From contig JANWXG010000090.1 in assembly GCA_025057335.1 (NCBI GenBank), positions 1-9,168 of the forward strand: a stretch of DNA of 9,168 nucleotides, given 5' to 3'. Below are positions 1 to 6,700 of the stretch, one piece after another. Under the pieces are notes generated by a model that was given only the letters and a program-made list of their open reading frames with translations, had not been told where the DNA came from and searched no databases. Positions within the stretch are counted from its first letter, which is position 1. Every line of letters starts with the position of its first letter. The translations under genes and the position numbers were made by a program. Source of the stretch: a bacterium (GTDB taxonomy: Bacteria > Armatimonadota > HRBIN16).

Positions 1-59
1 AGGCGATGGAGACGCTCTTCTCGTAGCTTGCTGCACAGATAGTAAGCCTGGGAACAAAC

Positions 60-89
60 CTGCCTGCACAGCATCGGCAGCGCAGGCAG
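60..89. repeat. Short inverted repeat
   Basis: CTGCCTGC at 60-67 is the exact reverse complement of GCAGGCAG at 82-89, with a 14-base loop between them. It lies in a gene-free stretch and is not followed by a T run on either strand, so it is not an obvious intrinsic terminator. The bases before it (1-59) contain only short open stretches running off the left edge. One plus-strand frame closes at TAG 24-26, but eight codons are too few to call a gene end. Confidence 0.45.
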
Positions 90-131
90 ATGGCTAACCC
101 TGAGAGGGTCATGCTCTGTCGGGACCAGAGG

Positions 132-156
132 GGACGCGACGGAGCGCATCCCTCCA
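132..156 (+). repeat. GGACGCG hairpin repeat, copy 1
   Basis: This is the first of four copies of a 25-base unit that begins GGACGCGACGGAGCGC and ends CCCTCCA. This copy has CGCATCC where the others have CGCGTCC. That makes one stem position a mismatch on this strand and a G-T wobble on the other. It lies about 140 bases from the next copy. Confidence 0.7.
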
Positions 157-207
157 ATTTCCCTGCCCAGAAGCTTCTGGATGGTCACATTCCGTTGTGC
201 CCTCCGT

Positions 208-257
208 TCGTAGTGCAGGCTTCAGCCTGCCCCTGCGCACTGAAGTGCGCACTACGA
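208..257. repeat. Cruciform-like REP element (three nested inverted repeats)
   Basis: The outer arms TCGTAGTGC (208-216) and GCACTACGA (249-257) pair perfectly over 9 bp. Inside are two further perfect hairpins: GCAGGCT/AGCCTGC (215-221 with 224-230, loop TC) and TGCGCACT/AGTGCGCA (234-241 with 244-251, loop GA). The inner stems share a few bases with the outer arms, so the outer stem competes with full inner stems. The two-hairpins-within-a-stem design resembles REP/BIME-type intergenic elements. Related fragments with the core TTCGTAGTG occur at 2039-2051 (minus) and 2630-2642 (plus), which supports a dispersed family. Confidence 0.7.
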
Positions 258-296
258 GCAAAGTTTCTGAAGGGGCACGCTCCGTCGGAACCCAGC

Positions 297-322
297 GGAC
301 GCGACGGAGCGCGTCCCTCCAA
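297..322 (+). repeat. GGACGCG hairpin repeat, copy 2
   Basis: GGACGCG and CGCGTCC form a perfect 7-bp stem around the hexaloop ACGGAG, followed by CTCCAA. It is identical in the core to copy 4. Confidence 0.75.
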
Positions 323-337
323 GGGATAGGCTTTGGT

Positions 338-413
338 TGTGACCTTCGTGGACGCGACGGAGCGCGTCCCGCCAGTCGTGACCTTCGGGGACGCGACGGA
401 GCGCGTCCCTCCA
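338..413 (+). repeat. Tandem pair of GGACGCG hairpin repeats (copies 3 and 4)
   Basis: Copies 3 (350-374) and 4 (389-413) are spaced exactly 39 bases apart. Each is preceded by the same GTGACCTTCG segment, so the repeat unit here is about 39 bases: a shared lead followed by the 7-bp stem hairpin. Copy 3 has CCCGCCA where copy 4 has CCCTCCA. Only two units stand in tandem and the other copies are dispersed, so this is not a CRISPR array. Confidence 0.75.
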
Positions 414-656
414 GGGTGAATGCCTGCGAGAGAGCGTCAGCGTCTGCAGGGCGCAATGTGGCTCCGCGAGTCAGACTATCCGCTTTCGCGTTTACGAACC
501 CAATTCCCCCTGCGAGATGTAGACTCCGTAGGGGATGGCATCACCCTCTGCCGAGCTGTCATTTCTGTACGCAGCAGAGCATCTCCTATCGCCAGCGCAG
601 AGGAGACGCCTAGCCCGAGCTCAGAAAGGCAGGCTTTCCTCTATGGATATGCCCCG
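414..656. other. Gene-free stretch downstream of the photolyase
   Basis: I see no convincing gene here. Several open frames of 60-140 codons cross it on both strands, but they overlap one another, lack credible ribosome binding sites, have low-complexity Arg/Ser-rich translations and run through the repeats on the left. A weak GAAAG/CTTTC hairpin lies near 624-640, just past the photolyase stop, without a T run. I do not call it a terminator. Confidence 0.5.
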
Positions 657-2006
657 CTACTCGCGCTCCAGAGGTAGCCGCCCCTGCACGCTCTCTCCGA
701 AAAACTCTCGCGCAACCTGCAGGAAGCGCTGACGTCCCTCTTCTGGAGAAACCATTGGGGGCGGGTAGTCGGGCACTGCGTGGTGCAGGGTCTCTAGATT
801 GCTCAGCTGCTCGTCCGAAGCCTCCCGCAGCTCAGGCACATACTGGCGGATGTATTCCCCTTTGGGGTCGAACTTCTGCGCCTGCAACACAGGGTTGAAG
901 ATACGGAAATAGGGTAAGGCGTCCGCGCCGCATCCTGCCGCCCATTGCCAGTTGCCCACGTTCTGCGCGAGGTCAGCGTCCACTAGGTGCAGGTAAAACC
1001 AGCGCTCGCCCCAGCGCCAGTCGATGAGCAGGTTCTTGGTCAGGTAGCTGGCGACCACCATGCGCGTACGGTTGTGCATCCAGCCCTCGCACAACAACTG
1101 ACGCATGCCCGCGTCTACCAGTGGTACTCCTGTTTCGCCCTTCGCCCATCGCTCGAACTGCTCTTCGTCGTGGCGCCAAGGAAAGCCGCGCCATTCGGGA
1201 CGCAGCTCCATGTTCACTGTCTCGGGGTAGTGGTAGAGCAGGTGTGAGTAGAAGTCGCGCCAAGCCAGCTCTTTCACGAACTGCTCACTGACGCCCCACG
1301 CGTCGCGCAGCATCTGGCGCAGTGAAATCATGCCACAGCGGATGTAAGGGCTCATGCGCGAGACGCCCTGCACGGAGGGCAGATTGCGCAGGCTACCATA
1401 GCGCGGCAACGTGTTGGCGACGAAGTGCTGCCATTTCGCCTGTACCTCCTCCTCGGTAGCATACCAGCTGCGAGCAGGTTCCGTGTCCACGTCAGGGATG
1501 TCTACAGTAGGAACATCCAGTGCGGGCGTGCGCAGCGACGTAGGCATAGGAATAGCCCTCTCGGGCTGCACGTGCTGAGTGAAATGCCTTTTGTAGAACT
1601 GCGTGAAGCTGGGGTAGGTAGAATCAGGGATGGGGCTGAGCAGGCTATCGCGCAGTACACGGTAGCGGATACCTTTGTGCTCCAATAGCTTTTTCAACTG
1701 GCCGTCCCTTTCACGAGAGTGGGGTTCCACGTCTTCACAGAAGCGCACCTCGTCGGGTCGCGCGACGTCGAAGAAGCGTTCTTGCTGTTCCAGCGGCACC
1801 ACATACAGCCGCCCCCCTGTCGCCTCGATGCCCCGTTGCAGTTGGCGCAAGGCGTGGAAGAAGAGCGCACGCAGGTTGTCGCCGTGTTCCTGCTGATTGT
1901 ATTCGTCCAGAAAGAACACTGGGATGAACTCGCCCTGCTCCGCCTCTTGCAACAGCGGATTGTCATACAAGCGCAGTTCGCGTCGGAAAATAGCAACTGT
2001 TCGCAT
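657..2006 (-). CDS. phrB: Class I cryptochrome/DNA photolyase (CPD photolyase)
   Basis: A 449-residue flavoprotein of the usual family length. It is predicted to split UV-induced cyclobutane pyrimidine dimers using blue light. The N-terminal antenna-binding alpha/beta domain (about 1-165) opens MRTVAIFRRELRLYDNPLL, and the C-terminal all-helical FAD domain spans about 180-445. Family signatures are clear: GWMHNRTRM (308-316), NLLIDWRWGERW, the DADLAQNVGNWQWAAG block and YFRIFNPVLQAQKFDP. The electron-transfer Trp triad is present at W277, W330 and W353, matching E. coli W306, W359 and W382 by spacing. I chose the ATG at 2006, because GGAGAGG lies 8 bases upstream and the family N-terminus begins there. 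An in-frame GTG at 2045 would add 13 unlikely residues. The substrate type (CPD rather than 6-4) is inferred from similarity to bacterial class I enzymes, and the antenna chromophore cannot be read from sequence. The gene stands alone, with a structured leader or small-RNA candidate upstream. Confidence 0.93.
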   Translation of the reverse strand: MRTVAIFRRELRLYDNPLLQEAEQGEFIPVFFLDEYNQQEHGDNLRALFFHALRQLQRGIEATGGRLYVVPLEQQERFFDVARPDEVRFCEDVEPHSRERDGQLKKLLEHKGIRYRVLRDSLLSPIPDSTYPSFTQFYKRHFTQHVQPERAIPMPTSLRTPALDVPTVDIPDVDTEPARSWYATEEEVQAKWQHFVANTLPRYGSLRNLPSVQGVSRMSPYIRCGMISLRQMLRDAWGVSEQFVKELAWRDFYSHLLYHYPETVNMELRPEWRGFPWRHDEEQFERWAKGETGVPLVDAGMRQLLCEGWMHNRTRMVVASYLTKNLLIDWRWGERWFYLHLVDADLAQNVGNWQWAAGCGADALPYFRIFNPVLQAQKFDPKGEYIRQYVPELREASDEQLSNLETLHHAVPDYPPPMVSPEEGRQRFLQVAREFFGESVQGRLPLERE

Positions 2007-2030
2007 CCCCTTGCCCTCTCCGCTTCTTAT

Positions 2031-2051
2031 GCCTGCAGGCTTCACTACGAA
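2031..2051 (-). repeat. REP-family fragment in the photolyase leader
   Basis: On the minus strand this reads TTCGTAGTGAAGC followed by CTGCAGGC. The 13-base TTCGTAGTGAAGC is identical to 2630-2642 on the plus strand, and its first 9 bases match the left arm of the cruciform element near 207. The fragment sits 25-45 bases upstream of the photolyase ATG, so it would be part of the 5' leader of that mRNA. Confidence 0.5.
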
Positions 2052-2153
2052 GTGCCGTCACTCTGTCTTTCTTGCTTCTCCATGGTTTGCTTGCTTCAGA
2101 GATGCAGGCGGGTCTTCCTGCGTTCCTGAATATTACTACGCTACGTAGCCAGT

Positions 2154-2181
2154 AAAAATCCCCCCTGAACGCGCAGGGGGG
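2154..2181 (-). terminator. Intrinsic terminator, minus strand
   Basis: On the minus strand CCCCCCTG and CAGGGGGG form a perfect 8-bp GC-rich stem (2160-2167 with 2174-2181) around a 6-base loop. An A and five T residues (2158-2154) follow. This is a textbook rho-independent terminator. No protein-coding gene ends just before it, so it must end either the structured transcript predicted at 2302-2154 or a leader of the photolyase mRNA. Confidence 0.75.
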
Positions 2182-2302
2182 GACACGCAGGAAGCATGTA
2201 GCAGCCATCCTGCGAGGATTGCGACACCGAAGCGTTTTACATAACAACGATGGAGTAGTTTTCCTACCCTACTCCAACCCCTCGGAAGAAGCCATCGCTC
2301 GC
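2154..2302 (-). ncRNA. Putative small RNA or attenuated photolyase leader
   Basis: The predicted transcript is about 149 nt, from a promoter whose -10 box ends at 2309 to the terminator T run at 2154. Three stems are visible: GGAGTAG/CTACTCC (2252-2258 with 2269-2275, 10-base loop), ATCCT/AGGAT (2207-2211 with 2215-2219, 3-base loop) and the terminator stem. No open frame in it looks like a real protein. I do not recognise a known RNA family. It could be an independent small RNA, or a 5' leader in which the terminator controls read-through into the photolyase 148 bases further on. The boundaries are inferred from the sequence alone. Confidence 0.4.
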
Positions 2303-2308
2303 ATGTAT

Positions 2309-2338
2309 AGTATAACCTAAATGTTAAGTTAAAGTTAA
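2309..2338 (-). promoter_or_regulatory. Predicted sigma70-type promoter with TTAAC direct repeats
   Basis: On the minus strand TATACT (2314-2309) matches five of six bases of the -10 consensus. TTAACT (2338-2333) matches four of six of the -35 consensus, with an 18-base spacer. Three TTAAC direct repeats overlap the -35 and spacer (2338-2334, 2332-2328, 2327-2323). The first and third are 11 bases apart, which resembles the 11-base period of PhoB/PhoP binding sites. The element is AT-rich against GC-rich surroundings. A start near 2302 is predicted. Confidence 0.5.
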
Positions 2339-2340
2339 GA

Positions 2341-2427
2341 CCCCTGGAGGTTGTGCAAAAAACGGGTGAACGAGGCAGCCTGATGCCCATCTACTCGGCT
2401 CAGGGGAAAAACCTGTGCAGACAGGGT
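2341..2427. other. Structured intergenic segment, family unknown
   Basis: CCCCTG (2341-2346) can pair with CAGGGG (2401-2406) to close a segment that contains a nested CGAG..GGCA..TGCC..CTCG stem. It is followed by a separate CCTGT/ACAGG hairpin with loop GCAG. Both strands can form these stems. I match no known riboswitch consensus to it, and no gene lies immediately downstream on the plus strand. Confidence 0.25.
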
Positions 2428-2435
2428 ATACGAAA

Positions 2436-2461
2436 GGCTCAGCAAGAGCCTCGCTCTCTAG
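2436..2461 (+). repeat. GGCTC hairpin repeat, copy 1
   Basis: GGCTC and GAGCC form a 5-bp stem with loop AGCAA, followed by TCGCTCTCTAG. It aligns with 2699-2724 at 21 of 26 bases, and all five differences are transitions. Confidence 0.55.
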
Positions 2462-2467
2462 CTCTCT

Positions 2468-2526
2468 TGTCACCCTGAGCGTAGCGAAGGGTCTTTAGAG
2501 ATGCTTCGTTGGCGCTCGGCATGACA
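2468..2526 (+). repeat. Imperfect palindromic intergenic element
   Basis: The ends GTCACCCTGAGCG and CGCTCGGCATGAC pair at 10 of 13 positions. Inside, GAAGGGTCT and AGATGCTTC pair at 7 of 9. The whole stretch can fold as one long imperfect hairpin. The layout, TGTCA...CTGAGCG...GCGAAG...TCGGCATGACA, is like a widespread class of bacterial intergenic palindromes. Its right-end 11-mer TCGGCATGACA recurs at 2678-2688 in the same orientation. Confidence 0.6.
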
Positions 2527-2569
2527 GGGGGGCTATGGCGCACTGACGTGTGCTACTACAAACCAGAGT

Positions 2570-2621
2570 GTTCGTCGCGCAGACTCTAGCCTGCAGGGTT
2601 GCACGAAAGCGCGCGGCGAAC
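2570..2621. repeat. Inverted repeat enclosing a degenerate REP core
   Basis: GTTCGTCGCGC (2570-2580) pairs with GCGCGGCGAAC (2611-2621) over 11 bp, one of them a G-T wobble. At its left edge GCAGACTCTAGCCTGC (2578-2593) repeats the layout of the GCAGGCT/AGCCTGC hairpin at 215-230, with one mismatch. Confidence 0.5.
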
Positions 2622-2629
2622 AGGAAGAG

Positions 2630-2658
2630 TTCGTAGTGAAGCACGTGAGTGCTTCACT
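2630..2658. repeat. 10-bp perfect inverted repeat, REP family
   Basis: AGTGAAGCAC (2635-2644) and GTGCTTCACT (2649-2658) pair perfectly around the tetraloop GTGA. The left arm belongs to the TTCGTAGTGAAGC word shared with the photolyase leader. There is no coding gene ending nearby that it would terminate. Confidence 0.6.
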
Positions 2659-2677
2659 TTGACAAACAAAGTAGGCT

Positions 2678-2724
2678 TCGGCATGACAAGGGGGAAACGG
2701 CTCGGCGGGAGCCTCGCCCTCCAG
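2678..2724 (+). repeat. Partial palindromic element joined to GGCTC hairpin repeat, copy 2
   Basis: TCGGCATGACA (2678-2688) repeats the right end of the element at 2468-2526. Eleven bases later, GGCTC/GAGCC with loop GGCGG and tail TCGCCCTCCAG (2699-2724) repeats the hairpin at 2436-2461. The two motifs occur in the opposite order to the first set, so the region is a mosaic and not a simple duplication. Confidence 0.55.
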
Positions 2725-2812
2725 TCTATCTTACCGGCAGAGCGAGGCATCTGCCGCTGGAACTACTTCCTGTGCACGATGAGGTGTTGCGCGAGGGATT
2801 TTTCAAGCACTT

Positions 2813-2872
2813 TCAGATTCGCCGGATGATGCTGAGAAAGAGGTCGTCGAGGCTGCGTGTCTCAGTGGAGCT
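2813..2872 (-). pseudogene. Possible relic of an ABC-transporter ATPase 3' end
   Basis: The minus strand here reads about 19 codons containing TRSLDDLFLSIIRRI and then a TGA stop. A Ser/Thr-Leu-Asp/Glu-Asp-x-Phe-Leu motif a few residues from the end is typical of the C-terminus of ABC-2 type ATP-binding subunits. No upstream ABC domain (Walker or signature motifs) remains: the frame runs back through a hairpin repeat towards the PEP-CTERM gene. A short match like this can arise by chance. Confidence 0.22.
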
Positions 2873-2895
2873 CCCCTTAGAATGCATCATCTTCC

Positions 2896-2936
2896 GGGTT
2901 ACAGGTGTCACCGATTTCTCGGAACACCTGTAACCC
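2896..2936. repeat. Strong 13-bp inverted repeat downstream of the PEP-CTERM gene
   Basis: GGGTTACAGGTGT (2896-2908) pairs perfectly with ACACCTGTAACCC (2924-2936). Within the loop CCGA/TCGG adds 4 bp around TTTC, so nearly the full 41 bases are paired. It begins 31 bases after the stop codon of the upstream minus-strand gene and could stop transcription or protect the mRNA end. Neither strand shows a T run after the stem, so I do not call it an intrinsic terminator. Confidence 0.55.
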
Positions 2937-2966
2937 TTGCAGGAAGAGAGATATTCTGCAGAGCGT

Positions 2967-3677
2967 TTAGCGCAAATTGCGACGCCGCAGAGCCAGCAAT
3001 CCGGCTAAGCCTATCGCCATACCTGCTAGGCTCGCTGGTTCGGGGACAGGCACCGCCAGCACTTCCACAAGGTCAAAACGGTAAGTGCCTGTGCTGGCGT
3101 ACGAACTAGTGGGACGCGCTGCCACATACCCGTTTGTACCCGGGGCGAACTCGCTCACCACGCGAAAGGCGAACAGTGGGTTGTTGGATACTGCCGAGTT
3201 CCCTGTGAGGTCCACCACCAGCAGTCCGCCATAGCCCTGGCTATACCAAGTGTCGCCGCCCGGGGCGACCAGCTGCGGACCATCAATCCAGTTCACACCG
3301 TCTACAGTGTACTGGAAGCGAGCGAACCTGGAGGCGGTATTGCTCCAGCGGAAGTCGAGCTTTACTACTACGTTCATGTATCCTGTTGTCGGTGTGTTGA
3401 ACCGCACGCCAGCAGTGCGGTTGCCCGTCCCCTGGGCAGGATAGTTGCGGGTGTTCATCCCCCTATTGGGCGAGGCAGTGTCCAGCGGGGACCCCGTTAC
3501 CCACTCATGGGTTACTCCACCGAGCAGAACAAGCGAACCGCCCAGCACGCCGCCATCTACATCAAAGTTCTCGTCGTTAAAGTTCCACAGAGAGAGCTGT
3601 ACCTGGGCATGTGCTGCCAGAGCGGTCGCCACGAGTAGCGTCATCAACGCCGTTCGCAAAACGTGCTTGAAGCGCAT
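2967..3677 (-). CDS. Exported PEP-CTERM sorting domain protein
   Basis: A 236-residue secreted protein of unknown role. Residues 1-24 form a signal peptide with basic start MRFKHVLR, a hydrophobic core and an AHA/Q cleavage site. The middle (25-205) is rich in Gly, Asn, Thr and aromatic residues with alternating polar and hydrophobic strands (for example FARFQYTVDGVNWI), which suggests a beta-sandwich, lectin-like fold. The C-terminus carries the PEP-CTERM signal: VPVPEPA (209-215), a membrane span (about 216-230) and RRR. Such proteins are processed by an exosortase and kept at the cell surface or in the extracellular matrix. The ATG at 3677 is preceded by GGAGG 8 bases away. An upstream in-frame ATG overlaps this ribosome site and is unlikely. 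The gene lies 63 bases downstream of the large hydrolase-like gene on the same strand, so co-expression is likely. No exosortase gene is in view. Confidence 0.85.
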   Translation of the reverse strand: MRFKHVLRTALMTLLVATALAAHAQVQLSLWNFNDENFDVDGGVLGGSLVLLGGVTHEWVTGSPLDTASPNRGMNTRNYPAQGTGNRTAGVRFNTPTTGYMNVVVKLDFRWSNTASRFARFQYTVDGVNWIDGPQLVAPGGDTWYSQGYGGLLVVDLTGNSAVSNNPLFAFRVVSEFAPGTNGYVAARPTSSYASTGTYRFDLVEVLAVPVPEPASLAGMAIGLAGLLALRRRNLR

Positions 3678-3712
3678 TCTCCTTTCCTCCATGCAGAGAT
3701 GAGTTGCTCGTT

Positions 3713-3718
3713 ATCATA
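3713..3718 (-). promoter_or_regulatory. Possible -10 box for the PEP-CTERM gene
   Basis: The 63-base gap between the two minus-strand genes contains TATGAT, one mismatch from the -10 consensus, but no good -35 at 16-18 bases. The PEP-CTERM gene may therefore have a weak promoter of its own besides read-through from the upstream gene. Confidence 0.25.
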
Positions 3719-3740
3719 CAGTCGACGTGTTAAGACAGCT

Positions 3741-6700
3741 TTAAGGCTCCAGAACAAACTCCACTTCGCTCGCCCAGTGGGTTGCCCAGTCGTTATGGAA
3801 AGCCCAGAAATTGGTTTTAGACACGCTACGCCCTGCCGCCAGCTCCATCGCCTCGCCGACATTGTGGTTGACGCGCACGGAGATTTTCACGGGGCGCCCC
3901 GCGAACAGGGCATCGCGCACCTCAGGCATCTGGCTCCAGGGGATGGCTGCTTCCACGTAGCGCGTGTTCTCGTCTCGCCAGATGACCAGCTGCCCCTCCT
4001 TGACCGCTCCACCGTCGTTGGGCGCTTTCGGCTGGCGTGGATAGAAGTGTTTGTGCACCATGCCCGGTCGTTGCAGGCACCAGATTTCTGTGCCGCCCCC
4101 ATAGCGCGGCGCGACGGGGTTGAGGGCGAACTCGTAGTCGGTATCGGCGTACACCATGAAGCGGGGCATTGTGCCCGGAGGATGCGAGAGCAGCGGTTTG
4201 CGCTCTGGCGGCAGCACGTTGAAGGCGACCTGCACGTTGTCCGTACCGTTGCCAGAGGGTAGGTCAGGCTCCTTGCGGTAGGAGAACCGACGCACCCCCT
4301 CGGGCCAGTGCAGCGCGCGCCGAACTTTCTTGCTCGGGTCGTTCGGGTCAGGAGTGACCTCGTAGCAGACGGGAGGGTAGTAGTAGGAGTCGTCGTCGCG
4401 CGTCTCGAAGCGCACGTTGCCCTCGTAGGGAGTGGTATCGGCGATCTTGGCGGCGAGATAGAAGTATCCTTCGTCACAGGCGAAGTAGACCATTGCAAAC
4501 TGCTCGCCCTGCGCCCGCTCGAACGGCTTGAAGGGGAGATATGCCTGTTCGGTCTGGCTGGCTGTGATGCCCTCGCCCTGCATCACCTGCGGTAGTACGC
4601 CCGTCCAGTCCCGTAAGTCGCCGTCCACACGGATGCTGCGTCGCGCGATGAGGTTCACGCGCAGCGTCTCCTCGTGCTCCGCCGCACCGTCCGCACCCGC
4701 CTCGAAGCGCACCGTGCAGGGGTATAGATTCATCGGGCTGGGGGAAGCCTGCTGTACCCTGAGCGAGAGCCTGCGGATTTCGTGGGGTCTCAGGGAGAGC
4801 GGGAGCGTATCGCGTTCTAGGGTCGCCCCTTGCAGGCGAACGGAGAGCGTGCCCTTTACAGGGCGGTTCAGCATGTTGGTCACCGTGAGGCGGAGGGTGG
4901 GGCGTCTGTCCAGCGGCGCGAGCAGGTCGTGCAGCACGATTTCCACTGGCTCGATGCCCTCGATACGCGCCCGACGCAGCGCATCGACCAGACGGCGGAA
5001 CGAGCCTGGCTTGCCTTTCGTGCGCAGGTAGTAGCCGCGTCCGTCCAACGGGACAACGATATGGTCGCCCGTAGAGGGGAGGGGATTGCCGTAGTGGTCG
5101 AAGGTCACGAACTCGCCGTTGGGGTTGGGCAAGATGAGCCGTGCCTCGCGCAACACCATCGCGCGCTTCATCGCCTCCCTGAGCCGTCTGCGCCCCTCCG
5201 CGTCGTCAGGGGACAGCTGTGCGAGCTGCGCCTGCAAGCGTTTGACCTCCTGGCGGTTGCTCAGTCCCAGCACGTTGCGGAAGAGGATGCTGTCTGGGTC
5301 GTACACTCCGCGCAGGTCACCTACGACGACCACTGTGCCGTCATCCCGACTGTGCAAGCCGTCGAACACGAAAATCCAGGGCAAGCCGTTCTTAAACAGT
5401 ATCTCGCGAAACGTCCTCTGTCCGATGAACTTCTGGCACGCCGCCACTGCCGCCGCAGGCGCCCACACCTGCGTGATGCCCTGTCGGGGGTTGTCCTGCA
5501 GCACGACGGGTGTGTACACGTTGTCGTAGTAGATTCCTGCAGTGCGCTGTTGTCCTTGCGCCCGCATGGAGGCGATGACCGCTGCAACCCGGTCCTCGGA
5601 GTTCGCCACCCAGCTCTCAGTATCCCACACCTGCACAGGTCCGTAGGGCGACTTGCGGTTGCGCCACTCCGGCACGAGGGCAGGGTCGGCGGCGAGAGGC
5701 TGGTAGTGGATGCTCACGAAGTCCAGCCATTTGAGGAATGTGTCCGTGCCGTCGCAGAAGAGCTTGTCGCGCGTATTCGAGGAGGAACACGCCCCTCCCA
5801 TTAGCACGCGCACGCCTACGTTCGCCCGCGCCGCTTCCACGCCCAGCGCCATGCGCGTATACAGCTCGCGGTAGCGTGGCATGTCCGCCCCCCCCCAGCC
5901 TGAGATGGAGATCCCCTCCCACGGCTCGTTCCACAGCTCCACAGCGTTGACCATCCCGCGAGGCCAGCCGTAGCGCTCTACAATCATCTGCGTCCACTTC
6001 TGGAAGTCGTCGTCGTATTCAGGCAGCCAGGCGTAGTCCGATTTCGTGTCCAGCATCTCGTCACGGTCGTTGAGGTGCGGTCGGGGACGTCCGAGGGGCA
6101 TGGGCGCGCCGCCCTCGCCGATAGTGAGCATGACCGTGATGTCATACTTCTTCGCCCAGCCCAGCCACTCGTCGAACTGGCGCAGCTGTTCCCCAAACCG
6201 CTCCCACATGGTTGGCACGTAGCCGATGCCCAGGCGACAGCCTCTAATGCCCAGCTTATGGAAGGTCGCCACCACCGCCTCGCTCATCTCGTGAGGCCAG
6301 GGCATGTCCAGCGCGAAGGTGGGGATGAACACCTTACCCCCATCGGGGCGAGGAACGCGCACCAGCGCCGCACCGAAGGCTCTGCCCGCCTCGCCAAAGT
6401 CCAGCACGAGCACGTAGCCCCCAAACGTGTCGGGAACCTGCGGCTGAACCTGCAAGCGCGCCCTGCCGCGTGGCGGGAGCGATACGGAGACAGGCACCCT
6501 GCCCACCACACCGAGGCGATACACGTGCGGCACCCACCAGTCGCCGATGGGCACCTCGGTACGGTAGTGAACTGTTTCCACATGTCCCTGCAGGTTCTGG
6601 GTGAGGTCGGTTAGATTCTGCACTTCGAACTCTATCAGCGCGGTCTCGCCCTGCCACAGCACGTTTGCTCCCTCAATATCGCCCGCGCGTATCCCCACCT

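Noticed and set aside
297..413. CRISPR array suggested by repeated 25-base units
   Set aside because: Units are self-complementary, only two stand in regular spacing, the 'spacers' are themselves shared sequence, and no cas gene is near.
109..456. 115-codon open frame on the minus strand over the left repeats
   Set aside because: Its translation repeats GRAPSRPRRS because it reads through the GGACGCG repeats. There is no ribosome site and no family resemblance.
1963..2247. 94-codon minus-strand open frame overlapping the photolyase 5' end
   Set aside because: It reads through the intrinsic terminator and overlaps the photolyase start. Its composition is Arg/Cys-rich and unlike a real protein.
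2136..2390. 84-codon minus-strand open frame
   Set aside because: It spans the predicted promoter and terminator and resembles no protein family.
2341..2406. Fluoride riboswitch (CTGATG...TCTAC resembles its 3' end)
   Set aside because: The conserved 5' half with the GGCGATGG-type stem and pseudoknot is missing, and no fluoride exporter follows.
2381..2406. 6S RNA, because CCCCTGAGCCGA on the minus strand matches a stretch of E. coli 6S RNA
   Set aside because: The match is only 12 bases. The long closing stem and central bubble of 6S RNA are not present.
2649..2933. 94-codon plus-strand open frame in the repeat region
   Set aside because: It starts in a hairpin repeat and ends in another. 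No ribosome site or recognisable domain is seen, although part of its translation looks protein-like.
4830..5804. 324-codon plus-strand open frame
   Set aside because: It lies wholly antisense to the hydrolase-like gene in GC-rich sequence. It is His/Arg/Val-rich with no motif, a typical shadow frame.
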